Origin: Pelagicoccus enzymogenes
GTDB taxonomy: Bacteria > Verrucomicrobiota > Verrucomicrobiia > Opitutales > Opitutaceae
DNA: 58,089 nt
Assembly (NCBI RefSeq): GCF_014803405.1
Contig: NZ_JACYFG010000003.1
Coordinates: 1 to 58,089 of the forward strand
Reading direction: 5' to 3'
Part shown: positions 6,904-16,597 of the stretch, one piece after another
Numbering within the stretch: the stretch's first letter is position 1
Layout of the letters: each line of letters opens with the position of its first letter
The notes under the pieces: model-generated
The model's database searches: none
Told to the model about the DNA's origin: nothing
The model's input: the letters and a program-made list of their open reading frames with translations, nothing else
Position numbers and translations under genes: made by a program

Positions 6904-6918
6904 AGAGATCCTGCCAAA

Positions 6919-7176
6919 ATGTTCGAATCCATGCTTTTCCCTCTCGTCGGTATCCTCTTGTGATCAGCCTTGCTCTTCAAACTAGCAAAGCACAAGGGAG
7001 ATTCCCTCTCGGTTTCCGAGCTTAGCGAAAAGATGAAGCAAAGAGCGCAGGACTGGGAACTGTCTTCGCCTGGGCTTCAAGTAGTCCTCCTCGCCGCCCA
7101 ACAAGCGGGGCTGATCCACATCTCGGAGGGATCCATTAAAATTAACAAGCAGAAGTCCTGTCTCCTTTCGATCTAG
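6919..7176 (+). pseudogene. Small membrane-anchored protein interrupted by an in-frame TGA
   Basis: From ATG 6919 the frame reads MFESMLFPLVGILL, hits TGA at 6961, and then continues in the same frame as SALLFKLAKHKGDSLSVSELSEKMKQRAQDWELSSPGLQVVLLAAQQAGLIHISEGSIKINKQK to 7176. The stop lies in the middle of what would be one membrane helix, where a Trp (TGG) would fit well. So it is probably a nonsense mutation or base error. A TTG at 6970 could re-initiate and give a 68-residue soluble product. The function is unknown. Confidence 0.5.
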
Positions 7177-7239
7177 CTACCTTGACTCTCGATCAAGCCG
7201 GAGCCACAAGTACTGGCTCCCACTCCAACGCTTCCAAAG

Positions 7240-7590
7240 ATGGCTGGTCACCGCATTTTCACTACAAGCTTTTCTAGCGTCTACCCACACTACGTTGCCA
7301 AAGCGGAGAGAAAAAGCCGCAGCAAAGAGGAAGTGGACGAAATTATCCGTTGGCTGACCGGCTACAGCCAGAAGCAGTTGGAAGCCATCCTTGAGAACGG
7401 CACCGACTTCCAAACCTTCTTCGACCTAGCTCCCGCCCTCAACCCCTTGAGGGAGGCGATTAAAGGCACCATTTGCGGGGTACGCATCGAAGCGATCGAA
7501 GACCCGACCATGCGAGAAATCCGCTACCTCGACAAGCTTGTCGACGAGCTGGCCAAGGGGCGGCCCATGTCGAAAATTCTACGCAGCTGA
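7240..7590 (+). CDS. DUF2200 domain-containing protein
   Basis: 116 residues. The sequence follows the DUF2200 family closely over its full length: [42 protein letters not shown]-like FQTFFDLAP, a [32 protein letters not shown] block and a short tail. Family members are small cytosolic proteins of unknown function found mainly as single genes; distant relations to the YdhG/DUF1801-type fold have been suggested. Start at ATG 7240, which gives the conserved beginning. The gene ends 49 bases before the convergent oligopeptidase gene. Confidence 0.88.
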   Translation: MAGHRIFTTSFSSVYPHYVAKAERKSRSKEEVDEIIRWLTGYSQKQLEAILENGTDFQTFFDLAPALNPLREAIKGTICGVRIEAIEDPTMREIRYLDKLVDELAKGRPMSKILRS

Positions 7591-7638
7591 AGCCGTCCCC
7601 GCCAGTACTCCGAACGGGGACAGGAAAAGCCATAAAGC

Positions 7639-9702
7639 CTAAGCCAAACCGCAGCGCGCGAGCAATGCTTGCGGGTCCGGGTCGCGGCCCATGAAGTCTT
7701 TGAAGAGCTTGGCCGGATCCTCGGAGTTGCCCTTGGAAAGAATGCAATCGCGGAAGGCGCGTCCGGTTTCCTCGTTGAAGATCCCTTCCTTCTCGAAGCG
7801 CGTAAACGCGTCCGCGTCGAGCACCTCCGCCCACTTGTAGGAGTAGTACCCAGCGGCGTAGCCGACCGGGCTCGAGAAGAGGTGGCCAAAGCGGCGAACC
7901 ATGCTCTTGGGCGTTGTCTTGAGCTTGGCCAAGTAGCCCGAGATCGCTTCGCGGATCTTCCCATCCAAATCGCCCTCGTAGTAGTTTTCTGGATTCACGT
8001 GCAGCTCAAGGTCCATCTTGCCGAGGCTAAGCTGTCGCATCGTGAAGGACGCGCTCTGGAAATTGCGAGCTGCCACCATCTTGTCGAACAGGTCCTGCGG
8101 GATGGGCTCGCCGGTTTCGTAGTGACGGGCAAACTGGTTTAGGCTCTCGCGATTCCAACACCAGTTCTCCATGATCTGCGAGGGCAGCTCTACGAAGTCC
8201 CAAGCCACGTTCACCCCATTGAGCGACTTGATGTCGACCTGCCCCAAGAGGTGGTGCAAGAGGTGCCCAAATTCGTGAAACACGGTCTCGACCTCGTTGT
8301 GCAAGAGCAAGGCTGGCTTACCGTCGACCGGCTCCGTCATATTGCCCGTGATCAATCCCACATGCGGCGAACGGCTGCCGTCCGCCTGCGGAGCGCCTGT
8401 ATCCAAATAGTTCATCCAAGCGCCGCCGCGCTTTTCTTCGCGCGGGTGCCAGTCCGCGTAAAAGTAGCCGAGCAACTCCCCTCCCGCATCGTAAAGATCG
8501 TAGAGCTTTACATCAGGATGCCAGCTATTCTCTGGTCCTTCGTGATTTTGTATCCGCAAACCGAATATACGCTCCGCGATGCGGAACATCCCATCCAGCA
8601 CCCCGTCGATCGGGAAATAAGGACGCAGGGCCTCGTCGTCGAAGTCGTACTTCTCCAAACGCAGCTTCTCGGACCAGTAGCTAACGTCCCAAGGCTCCAG
8701 ATGGTCCTTGGCTTGTCCCGTCTTTTCGGCAACGAAGGCTTCGAGCTCGTCGAACTCAGCCTCGAAGGCTTCCTTACACTTGCGGTAGAGATCGTCGGTA
8801 AACGAAAGGGCGGAGTCGCCGGACTTCGCCATGCGACGCTGCAGCACTTGGTCCGCGAAGTTCTTCTTGCCGAGCAGTTCCGCCTTTTCTTGGCGCAGCT
8901 TCAGGATTTCTCGAATCAGCTCCGTATTGTCCCACTTGTCCTTGAAGCCGATCTTGGCCGCCTCCTGGTGAATCGTCTTACGCAGCTCCGCATCGTCCGC
9001 GTACTTCAGAACCGGGAAAAAGGAGGGAGCTTGTAGTGTAAATCTCCATACAGGCTTTTCGTCGGTGCCATGCCCCTTGGACTTGGCGCTCTGGCGAGCG
9101 GCCGCTTTGGCGGAATCGGGCAAGCCAGCGAGGCGGCTCTCGTCGTCGATGAGCAGCTCGTAGGCGTTGGTGGAGTCGAGCACGTTGTCGGAAAAGCTCT
9201 TGGTCTTTTGGGCGAGCTCCTGGTTCAGGGCCTCCAAGCGCGTTTTCTTCTCCTGGGGCAAGTCGGCGCCAGCTTGCTTGAAGTCTGCAAGGGTTTCATC
9301 GAAGTAACGCTTCTGAATTCCGGTGAGCTGAGCGGCTTCGGGCTTTTCCGCGAAGCTTTTCAAGGCAGACCAAAGCGCCGCGTTGAGCGGGATGCGGGAG
9401 GAGTATTCGGTCACCTTCGGCAGCATGGCTCGATGGGCCTCCCGCAGGGCTTCGCTGTCCTTGACCGATGTCAAGTGATCCACCCGCCCCCAAGCTCGGC
9501 TCAAGGTCTCGCCGGCCGACTCGAGGGCCAAAAAGGTGTTTTCGAACGTCGCCTCTTCCGGAGCTACCGCGCAAATCGCGTCGATCTCCGCTTGCGCTTC
9601 GGCAAGGGCAGCTTCGATGTCTGCGGCGATTTTGTCGGGAGTCAGGGTCGACCAGTCGACCAGTTTGGCGGGGCTGTGAAAAGGGTGGGTGTTTGAATTC
9701 AT
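7639..9702 (-). CDS. prlC: Oligopeptidase A, M3-family zinc metallopeptidase
   Basis: 687 residues, the normal length for cytosolic oligopeptidase A (OpdA/PrlC) and dipeptidyl carboxypeptidase relatives. The zinc site is FHEFGHLLHHLLGQ near residue 480 with the downstream glutamate in DFVELPSQIMENW. Other family landmarks are QAPSFFPVLKYADD, YFYADWHPREEKRGGAWMN and the C-terminal FSSPVGYAAGYYSYKWAEVLDADAF. It should cleave short peptides, including signal-peptide remnants. The ATG at 9702 starts MNSNTHPFHSPAKLVDWSTLTPD, as in homologues. It is transcribed divergently from the AAA ATPase gene, with a REP repeat between them. Confidence 0.92.
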   Translation of the reverse strand: MNSNTHPFHSPAKLVDWSTLTPDKIAADIEAALAEAQAEIDAICAVAPEEATFENTFLALESAGETLSRAWGRVDHLTSVKDSEALREAHRAMLPKVTEYSSRIPLNAALWSALKSFAEKPEAAQLTGIQKRYFDETLADFKQAGADLPQEKKTRLEALNQELAQKTKSFSDNVLDSTNAYELLIDDESRLAGLPDSAKAAARQSAKSKGHGTDEKPVWRFTLQAPSFFPVLKYADDAELRKTIHQEAAKIGFKDKWDNTELIREILKLRQEKAELLGKKNFADQVLQRRMAKSGDSALSFTDDLYRKCKEAFEAEFDELEAFVAEKTGQAKDHLEPWDVSYWSEKLRLEKYDFDDEALRPYFPIDGVLDGMFRIAERIFGLRIQNHEGPENSWHPDVKLYDLYDAGGELLGYFYADWHPREEKRGGAWMNYLDTGAPQADGSRSPHVGLITGNMTEPVDGKPALLLHNEVETVFHEFGHLLHHLLGQVDIKSLNGVNVAWDFVELPSQIMENWCWNRESLNQFARHYETGEPIPQDLFDKMVAARNFQSASFTMRQLSLGKMDLELHVNPENYYEGDLDGKIREAISGYLAKLKTTPKSMVRRFGHLFSSPVGYAAGYYSYKWAEVLDADAFTRFEKEGIFNEETGRAFRDCILSKGNSEDPAKLFKDFMGRDPDPQALLARCGLA

Positions 9703-9756
9703 GTGGCCTGCACGCTACGAATCGCCTCTGCCAATTCAACCGCGAAGCGCCGATTT

Positions 9757-9784
9757 GTAGGAAGCGACCTTGTGTCGCGATTCC
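9757..9784 (+). repeat. REP-like repeat, family A
   Basis: GTAGGAAGCGACCTTGTG followed by TCGCGATTCC; imperfect hairpin GCGACC/..GTCGC. It lies between the divergent oligopeptidase and AAA ATPase genes. Confidence 0.75.
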
Positions 9785-9846
9785 TAGGACACCACTCTGT
9801 GCCCTTCGCTGAACCAAGACTAGCGCCGCGCCCTGCCATTACCACT

Positions 9847-10632
9847 ATGCCGCATCTGAAGCGTATCCACTGCCCCACTCCAAGCGACGATTCCGCCTTC
9901 CCTTTCTCGCTACCTTTCGTGGCAAGCCTCGTGGAACGGGAAATCACCTCCAGCATCCTCTTCCTCGTCGGCGAGAACGGCAGCGGCAAGTCCAGCTTGC
10001 TCGAGTCCATCGCCATCGCCTCCAAACGGATTAGCGTGGGCGACTCCGCCCTCGACCAAGACCCCACCCTCGCGGAAATCCGCCCTCTCGCCCAATCGCT
10101 CCGCCTCGGCTGGAGCAAGCGCACCGGCAAGGGCTTTTTCCTGCGGGCCGAGGACTTCTTCAACTTCATCCGCCGCAACAAGGAGATGGAAAAAACCTTC
10201 GACGGCTATATCGAGCACTTCAAGGACGACGCTCGCGTGCGCGGCTACATGGAGGGCAACAAGCGAGCCATCAACGCTCGCTACGGCCGCGACCTCAACG
10301 ACTTCTCCCACGGCGAAGGCTTCCTCGAGTTCGCCAAATCGCGCGTCCACCCTGGCGGACTTTACCTGATCGACGAACCAGAGGCCGCCCTCTCCCCGCA
10401 GCGCCAGCTGGCCTTCGCCCTCTTCATTTTCGAGATGGCCCAGCAAGGCTGCCAATTCATCATCGCCAGCCACTCCCCCATCATCCTCAGCGTCCCGCAG
10501 GCCGAGATCTGGAGGTTCGACGAGTTCGGCTTGGAAACGGTTTCCTACGAGCAGCTCGAGCACGTTTCCTTCACCCGGAATTTCCTGCAAGCTCCCGAAC
10601 GCTACTGGCGGCAGCTTACCCAAGAGGACTGA
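9847..10632 (+). CDS. AAA-family ATPase (SMC/RecF-like, putative)
   Basis: 261 residues from ATG 9847. The Walker A motif is FLVGENGSGKSSLLE (about residue 40), the Walker B is GGLYLIDEPEAALSPQRQLAF, and a switch histidine lies in FIIASHSPIILSVP. This arrangement is that of the single-domain AAA_21/AAA_23 ATPases (YhaN/YbbJ-like, often called ATP-binding protein). The ABC signature is reduced to FSHGEGFLEF. It stands alone between prlC and the symporter, so its role (possibly stress or phage related) is not clear. An ATG at 9703 is rejected because its extension runs through the REP repeat. Confidence 0.85.
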   Translation: MPHLKRIHCPTPSDDSAFPFSLPFVASLVEREITSSILFLVGENGSGKSSLLESIAIASKRISVGDSALDQDPTLAEIRPLAQSLRLGWSKRTGKGFFLRAEDFFNFIRRNKEMEKTFDGYIEHFKDDARVRGYMEGNKRAINARYGRDLNDFSHGEGFLEFAKSRVHPGGLYLIDEPEAALSPQRQLAFALFIFEMAQQGCQFIIASHSPIILSVPQAEIWRFDEFGLETVSYEQLEHVSFTRNFLQAPERYWRQLTQED

Positions 10633-10835
10633 GCTCGAAACCACCCGCCAGCGCCCTCGCTCCCCCAAAAGGGGGATCCGGCAACAAGAAGCTGCTATTC
10701 AACGATTAAAACAGGAAACCATCGCTTCTTTAACTGATACAGCAGAGCCTGCCCAGCGAATGATTGACCGTCGTAATTTTGGACAATACACCTCTCAGCT
10801 TCCCCTGATTCTGATTCATATAATCCCGTAAAAGT

Positions 10836-12812
10836 ATGCTACTCCTCGAAGTAACTCTCTTCATCGTCGCCGTGGTCGGCGTCATCGCCCTCGGTATTTG
10901 GAAAAGCCGTACGCCCGAGCACGAAGGCGGCAGCAACGCCAGCGACTACTTCCTGGCCGGTCGCGGGCTTACCTGGTGGCTGGTCGGCTTCTCGCTGATC
11001 GCCGCCAACATCTCCACCGAGCAATTCGTGGGCATGTCCGGTTCCTCGGCCAACTGGCTGGGCATGGCCATCGCCTCCTACGAGTGGATGGCCGCCCTCA
11101 CCTTGGTGGTGGTGGCGTTCTGGTTCCTTCCCAAGTTCCTCAAGGCAGGCCTCTACACCATTCCCGAATTCCTGGAGTACCGCTTCGACGGGGTAGCCCG
11201 CTTGGCCATGGCCATCCCCGCGATCGTCACCCTCGTTTTCGTAACCACCTCCTCGGTTATCTTCTCCGGAGCCAAGTTCGTCTCCGAGTACTACAACGAC
11301 GTACCCGTCATCAATAGCTTGACCGCCATGTGCTGGCTCATCGCTGCCTTCGCAGCGGTCTACGTCTTTATCGGCGGCCTGAAGGCTTGCGCCTGGACCG
11401 ACCTCGTCTGGGGCGTGGCCCTGGTGCTCGGCGGCGTGGTCGTCATGGTCTTCGCCTTCAACCTGCTCGAGCAGAAGCCCGCTGAGGAGCTCATCCTCAC
11501 CAAGGTGCAAAACTCCGAGGCCACCGTGGCCGACTTGGAAGGAGCCGGAGGCTGGGAGCGCTTCATGCTGCTCAACGACGGGGTCGACGGCGAGGCTGTC
11601 GCCCAAAACGGGCCCAACGGCTCGGGCGGCAAGGTGCACATGATCCGCCCCAAGGAGGACACCGACATCCCATGGACCGCTCTCCTGATCGGACTTTGGA
11701 TCCCCAACTTTTTCTATTGGGGCCTCAACCAGTACATCGTGCAGCGAACCCTCGGCTCGAAGTCCCTGGCGGAAGGCCAAAAGGGTATCGTGTTCGCCGC
11801 CTTCCTGAAACTGATCATCCCCTTCGTGGTGGTGATTCCCGGCATCCTCGCCTTTAACCTCTTCAGCGGCGACCTGCACGAATCCGCCGCGGAACGCAAC
11901 CTGCGCAACGTGGAGGCCGCCAGCGAGCAGGTCGTCTTCGAAGTGGACGAGTCCTTCGTGGACTTGCAGCCGGATCTGGCTGCGAAGGTCTTCGCCCGCA
12001 ACGCCTCCCTCGCCGGCGAAATGGCAGCCCTTCCCTCCAGCCTCGGCTCCCAGGAGTTGGCAGCCAGCATCAACTCCCTCGCAGCCAAGGCCGCCGCAGC
12101 GGACCCACTCGTGGAGACCGCCAACAAGCTGGTCGGCTACGACTACGATTCCGCCTTCCCGGTGCTGGTGCGCAATCTGGTGCGGCCCTACCCATGGATC
12201 TCCTGGTTCGTGCTCGCGGCCCTCTGCGGCGCCGTGATCAGCTCCCTGGCTTCCATGCTCAACTCCGCCTCCACCATCGCCACCATGGACCTGTACTCCA
12301 AGTTCACCGGGCAAAACGATCCGGAAAAGCTGGTCAAGGTCGGGCGATTCTTCGTGGTGGCCTTCGTAATCCTCGCTGGCTTCGTCGCTCCCAAGCTGGA
12401 CAACTTCGGCAGCATCTTCGCCTACATCCAAGAGTTCCAAGGCTTCATTTCGCCGGGCATTTTGGCCGTTTTCATCTTCGGCTTCTTCTCCCCCCGCACC
12501 CCTCGCTACTTCGGAGCGGTGGGCATCGGGACCAACGTGGTGGCCTACGCGTCCTTCAAGTGGCTGATCGGCCCGTGGATGGTCAGCAACGGCTGGTGGT
12601 ACGCCGACTCCATGGCCTTCCTCGACCGCATGGCCATCTGCTTCTTCATCGTGATCGCCGTAGGCGCTATCCTTACCCTAGCGAGCCCCTTGAAGCAAAA
12701 GGTAGTGATGCCGGAAAACAAGGAGATCGCCCTCGAGACCTCTCCGATAGCGAAGTTCTGGGGCGGCGTGGTAGTCGCCGCTACCATCGCCCTTTACGTC
12801 GTCTTCTGGTAA
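10836..12812 (+). CDS. Sodium:solute symporter (SSS family, SGLT-like) with an extra soluble segment
   Basis: 658 residues. SSS landmarks include SDYFLAGRGLTWWLVGFSLIAANISTEQFVGMSG near the N-terminus, GLYTIPEFLEYRFDG, WGLNQYIVQRTLGSKSLAEGQKGI and AALCGAVISSLASMLNSASTIATMDLY. The likely substrate is a sugar or other small polar solute taken up with Na+. Unusual is a hydrophilic, Ala-rich insertion at about residues 348-430 between two membrane helices (LHESAAERNLRNVEAASEQVV...), plus a shorter loop at 210-275; typical SSS proteins lack it. Fourteen or so membrane helices are predicted by eye. A strong terminator follows. Confidence 0.88.
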   Translation: MLLLEVTLFIVAVVGVIALGIWKSRTPEHEGGSNASDYFLAGRGLTWWLVGFSLIAANISTEQFVGMSGSSANWLGMAIASYEWMAALTLVVVAFWFLPKFLKAGLYTIPEFLEYRFDGVARLAMAIPAIVTLVFVTTSSVIFSGAKFVSEYYNDVPVINSLTAMCWLIAAFAAVYVFIGGLKACAWTDLVWGVALVLGGVVVMVFAFNLLEQKPAEELILTKVQNSEATVADLEGAGGWERFMLLNDGVDGEAVAQNGPNGSGGKVHMIRPKEDTDIPWTALLIGLWIPNFFYWGLNQYIVQRTLGSKSLAEGQKGIVFAAFLKLIIPFVVVIPGILAFNLFSGDLHESAAERNLRNVEAASEQVVFEVDESFVDLQPDLAAKVFARNASLAGEMAALPSSLGSQELAASINSLAAKAAAADPLVETANKLVGYDYDSAFPVLVRNLVRPYPWISWFVLAALCGAVISSLASMLNSASTIATMDLYSKFTGQNDPEKLVKVGRFFVVAFVILAGFVAPKLDNFGSIFAYIQEFQGFISPGILAVFIFGFFSPRTPRYFGAVGIGTNVVAYASFKWLIGPWMVSNGWWYADSMAFLDRMAICFFIVIAVGAILTLASPLKQKVVMPENKEIALETSPIAKFWGGVVVAATIALYVVFW

Positions 12813-12843
12813 GGAGCGGCCCGGCCCTTTGCCTCCTTTTCGA

Positions 12844-12876
12844 GAGCCCAGTTCCCCGAGGACTGGGCTCTTTTCA
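12844..12876 (+). terminator. Rho-independent terminator after the symporter gene
   Basis: AGAGCCCAGT (stem), short loop and ACTGGGCTCT, followed by TTTTC. A 10-bp perfect stem, 30 bases after the stop codon. Confidence 0.85.
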
Positions 12877-12969
12877 TGCCTATCTCCCTAGACTCGCAGG
12901 GCGATTTTACTCGCTCGCCCTTGCAGGGCCCCTTTTCTTGGACACTGTCCAACGAGTCGCATCGTACGC

Positions 12970-13836
12970 ATGTCCAGTAAACCGAACGAAAAGATCAATC
13001 TAGAGCTGCTCATCGAGCACGCAGCGAGCCTTCCGACCTCTCCTCGGATCTACACTCGGCTGAACCAACTCCTCAACAACGAGGACGCCTCGCTCGACTA
13101 CATTTCCTCACTGGTAAAGATGGACCCCGGCCTCGCCGCCCAAGTGCTGCGCGTCACCAACAGCGCCGCCTACGCCGGCACCATCAAGGTCAACGAAATC
13201 GGCACCGCCATCAGCCGCATCGGCTTCAACGAACTGCGAAGCATCCTCAAGATGGTGGTGGAAAAGGAAGCCTTCTACCAGGCCCTCCCCGTCTACGGCG
13301 AAACCGCGACCGCCTTCGCCGACCGCTCCTTGGAAGTGGCAATCATCTCGGAGGTCATCGCCAACCGGGCGGGCTTCGAAACCAACGCTCCCTACATCAC
13401 GGGCTTGCTCCACCAAGTCGGAAAGCTCGCCATCAACCTCTACCTCGAGCGCATCGAAAAAGCCTTCGATATCACCGAACACCTCGAGGAACGCCCCTTG
13501 ATCGAGGTGGAGCAGGAACTTCTCGGACTCAGCCACTACCGCGTCGGCGCCGAAGTGCTCAACAACTGGAAGTTCGAAACGACAATCTGGCAACCCATCA
13601 AGAACCAGAACAGCCCCCTGCACGCCCACTCCCACCTGCGGGAGACCAGCATCCTTTCCCTCGCCATCTGGTTCGCCGACCAGCTAGGCGGCTACGACCC
13701 CGACGCCACCACCCCAGAGCACATCAAGCGTGCCTGCAAGGAACTCGGCCTCGACGCTCTCGATCTTACTTCACTGCTCGACGATTCACGCTTCGAGATC
13801 AATGATCGCAAGAACCAACTCGCGATGCTCCTCTAA
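12970..13836 (+). CDS. HDOD domain signalling protein
   Basis: 288 residues. The HDOD domain covers most of the protein: NLELLIEHAASLPTSPRIYTRLNQLLNNEDASLDYISSLVKMDPGLAAQVLRVTNSAAYAG and ITGLLHQVGKLAINLYLERIEKAF. These are the usual positions of the HD-related helices, but the metal-binding HD pair is not present, as is normal for HDOD. Such proteins act as adaptors in signal transduction. A second HDOD gene (50.6 kb) sits in the kinase cluster. The TPR gene starts inside its 3' end. Confidence 0.9.
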   Translation: MSSKPNEKINLELLIEHAASLPTSPRIYTRLNQLLNNEDASLDYISSLVKMDPGLAAQVLRVTNSAAYAGTIKVNEIGTAISRIGFNELRSILKMVVEKEAFYQALPVYGETATAFADRSLEVAIISEVIANRAGFETNAPYITGLLHQVGKLAINLYLERIEKAFDITEHLEERPLIEVEQELLGLSHYRVGAEVLNNWKFETTIWQPIKNQNSPLHAHSHLRETSILSLAIWFADQLGGYDPDATTPEHIKRACKELGLDALDLTSLLDDSRFEINDRKNQLAMLL

Positions 13837-16597
13837 ACCGCCTCGCACTTCCCAACTCCGTTACCCTAGCCCTCGCGCACCCAAAAAATCGATACGCCGC
13901 GCTCGCCTCCAAAAAGCGAGACGAGCCATCGCATGTACATGCCTGTGCGTATCCCTCTCCGCGTCGCAGGAAATCGAATACCGTACCCTACCCGAACTCA
14001 TCGACGCAGGTAGCCAAGCCCTCGTTCGCGGCGACTTCCATCATGCCGCGCATGCCTTCAATTCCATTCGCCACAACTACGCTGCAGAACCGATTTGGCT
14101 CGAAGGAGAACTCCCCGCCAAAATCCTCCCCCTTGCCGGCTTCGCCTCCCATAAGGCCAACTTGCAGAGCGAGGCCATCGTCGCCCTCGAAAGCTACCTA
14201 GAAAACTACGCGGCCGAGCAAGACTCCCAAATCTTCGCCCGCTACACACTTGCTTCCAGCTTGCTCCTGAACGAGCAAACCGCGGAGGCACGCCAAGCCT
14301 TCGCGGAACTGAGAAAGCTGGCAGGCAAATCGCCCTTCCGCGATCTGGCCTCCCTGCGCGAAGCTCAACTCTCCGAGCCGACCAGAGCGATCGAAATCCT
14401 GCAAGAAGTCGTCGCCGCGCCCAACTCGCAGCGACTCGCGACCTACGCCCGTCTTCGCCTCATCCAACTTCAACTTGAAAGCGAAAACGTCGAGGAAGCG
14501 CGCATCCACCTTCTCAATACAACTTGGCCCGAGACCTCCATGCCGGAGCTTGCCACCCTCACCTTTCTGGCAACCCAAGTAGCCGACCAGCTTATCGACG
14601 AAAACCCAAGCGAAGCTCTGGAGGCCTACCGCCTCGTGTCACCAAAAGCATTGCTGATTGACGCCCAGGAACGCCGCATCAATCAGCTACAAGAAAGGTA
14701 CCGAAATCTCGCCCCCGCCCTCCGTACCGAGCAAAGCATGTGGAGCGAGCAATTCCGCCAATCCATTCAGCAACTCCAGTTCCAGTTGGAAACGCTTCGG
14801 GACTCCCCCGACTACGGTCCTGGCATCGACCTGCGCAAAGCTCGCTGCTTCGCTCGCTTGAACCGCCCTCTCGAAGCATGGATCCTTCTTCAGCCAATCG
14901 CCATCAGCCAAAACCCGCTCGCTCGCGAGGCACACCTGGAGTGGATCTCCAACGCCCGGTCCATGCGAGCCTGGAACCAGGCGGCCCGGATTGCCCAATC
15001 CTTCTTGAGCGCGTATCCAGAAGACAAAGACATCCCCCAAATACTGCTCTGGATCGCCCTCTCGCAAATCGAGCAAGAGAATTACTCAGAAGCCATACAG
15101 TCCCTGCGAGCCCTCGTCGAAAGGGAGCCAGCTCCCGACATCGCAGCAGCCGCCCACTACTACCAAGGCTACTGCTATTTCAGGCTCAAGGACTCCCTCC
15201 TCGCGATAGCCGCTTTCCAAGAGTGCCAAGGTGCCGCGCCCGACACCCCTGTAGCCCAGCAAGCGCTGATCTGGACCGGTATTTGCCACTTCACTACAAA
15301 CCAACTCGAAAAAGCCATCGCCAGCTTCGTCGCAATTCAACAGAACCCGCAGGCCCGCTTCCTCCATCCCGAAGCCCTTTTCCGGGAAGCAACCTGCTAC
15401 TTCGCCCTCGGCGAGCTCGAGCGAGCCTACACGCTCTCCGAAACTTGGCTGGAAAACTACAAGCTGCACCCTCGCGAGGCCGACCTCTATTTTCTGCAAG
15501 GAGATATCTTGTCCGAGCAAAACAAGGTTGACGCAGCCATCGCTGCCTACGCGGCCGTCGAGACCGACGACGCCGAGCTCGAGTTCCTCGCTCTCGAAAA
15601 ACGCTGCGAGCTACTCCTGTACACGAACCGAAACGAGCAAGCTCGCCGCCTCCTTACAGCATACCGCAGTAAACAAGCAGTCTCTCCCCTGCACATCGGT
15701 GCCTACACCCAACTTCTCGCCCAATGCCTTCCTATCCACGTTGCTCAAGAGGAACTCGCCAAGGCTGTAAACAATTACGGAAACAATCCACAGGCCAAAG
15801 GAATCGTTGAGCTGATACATCAACTCGAGTCCCCGCCAGAACTTCCCGAAGCGCCGAGCCCTCTTGCCAGTCGCATCCTCGTAGCCGCCATACACGCCCA
15901 CCGAGCTGCAGGAGAGCAGACCCCCGCCAAACTCAAAGCCCTCCAGCTCGCATCCCGCTTCAAAATCGAAGACCTGCCGCCTGAGGCCCTCGCCGAGGCA
16001 GGCTTCGCCTTGAACGAAATAGAGTCCCTCGAAGCGCCCCCATACTTTTTCAGGATCCTTCAAACATATCCAGAATCCTACTACACGAGCAAAGCCCTCC
16101 TAGGACTTGCCCAGCACCACAGAAACCGAAGCTCTTTCCAGGAAGCTCTCGCCTACCTGCTGCAAGTTCCCGAAGACGACATCGATACCCTCTCCCTGAA
16201 ACTCGATCTCGAAACAATGCTCGAGCAACACCTCAGTGCAGAAAAAACAGCGAGCGCTATCCTCATCGACCCACAAGCAAAACCAAGCCACAAGGCAAAA
16301 GCCCTGCAAGCCCTCGGCCATGTGGCCCAGCAAAACGGCAGAAACCAGGAAGCGTACGCCTACTATCAAAGAATCTTCACGCTCTACAGGGGCGAAACCG
16401 ACCAAGTCGCGGAAGCCTACTTGAAATGTATCCAAATTTTGGAATCAGACAAACGCTTCGAGGACGCCCAGCAAGTCGCATCCGAGTTCCTCGCCCAAAA
16501 CGATATGCAAAAGCACCCAAGCTACCAGGATGTGCAAGACCGGTTTGAGCGAACCGCAGTCGAGCTTCCCGCCACAGCGAAACCAGCTGCCCTATGA
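13802..16597 (+). CDS. Large tetratricopeptide-repeat protein, exported
   Basis: 931 residues from ATG 13802, which lies 35 bases inside the end of the HDOD gene. No ATG, GTG or TTG is available between there and the mature protein. The result is a long, very basic N-region, then AIACTCLCVSLSASQEIEY as signal-peptide core. The rest is helical repeats with TPR-type spacing of A, Y and P (for example AHYYQGYCYFRLKDSLLAIAAFQECQGAAPDTPVAQQALIWTGICHF, and QARFLHPEALFREATCYFALGELERAYTLSETW). This is probably a periplasmic scaffold. It is followed with 4-base overlap by a secreted protein and then an ExbB-like channel, an order common in Verrucomicrobiota. Confidence 0.8.
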   Translation: MIARTNSRCSSKPPRTSQLRYPSPRAPKKSIRRARLQKARRAIACTCLCVSLSASQEIEYRTLPELIDAGSQALVRGDFHHAAHAFNSIRHNYAAEPIWLEGELPAKILPLAGFASHKANLQSEAIVALESYLENYAAEQDSQIFARYTLASSLLLNEQTAEARQAFAELRKLAGKSPFRDLASLREAQLSEPTRAIEILQEVVAAPNSQRLATYARLRLIQLQLESENVEEARIHLLNTTWPETSMPELATLTFLATQVADQLIDENPSEALEAYRLVSPKALLIDAQERRINQLQERYRNLAPALRTEQSMWSEQFRQSIQQLQFQLETLRDSPDYGPGIDLRKARCFARLNRPLEAWILLQPIAISQNPLAREAHLEWISNARSMRAWNQAARIAQSFLSAYPEDKDIPQILLWIALSQIEQENYSEAIQSLRALVEREPAPDIAAAAHYYQGYCYFRLKDSLLAIAAFQECQGAAPDTPVAQQALIWTGICHFTTNQLEKAIASFVAIQQNPQARFLHPEALFREATCYFALGELERAYTLSETWLENYKLHPREADLYFLQGDILSEQNKVDAAIAAYAAVETDDAELEFLALEKRCELLLYTNRNEQARRLLTAYRSKQAVSPLHIGAYTQLLAQCLPIHVAQEELAKAVNNYGNNPQAKGIVELIHQLESPPELPEAPSPLASRILVAAIHAHRAAGEQTPAKLKALQLASRFKIEDLPPEALAEAGFALNEIESLEAPPYFFRILQTYPESYYTSKALLGLAQHHRNRSSFQEALAYLLQVPEDDIDTLSLKLDLETMLEQHLSAEKTASAILIDPQAKPSHKAKALQALGHVAQQNGRNQEAYAYYQRIFTLYRGETDQVAEAYLKCIQILESDKRFEDAQQVASEFLAQNDMQKHPSYQDVQDRFERTAVELPATAKPAAL

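Noticed and set aside
10839-12440. Long minus-strand frame (533 codons) opposite the symporter gene
   Set aside because: Shadow of a GC-rich gene; its product is Gly/Asp/Glu/His-rich low-complexity sequence without any domain, and the plus strand gives a clear SSS symporter.
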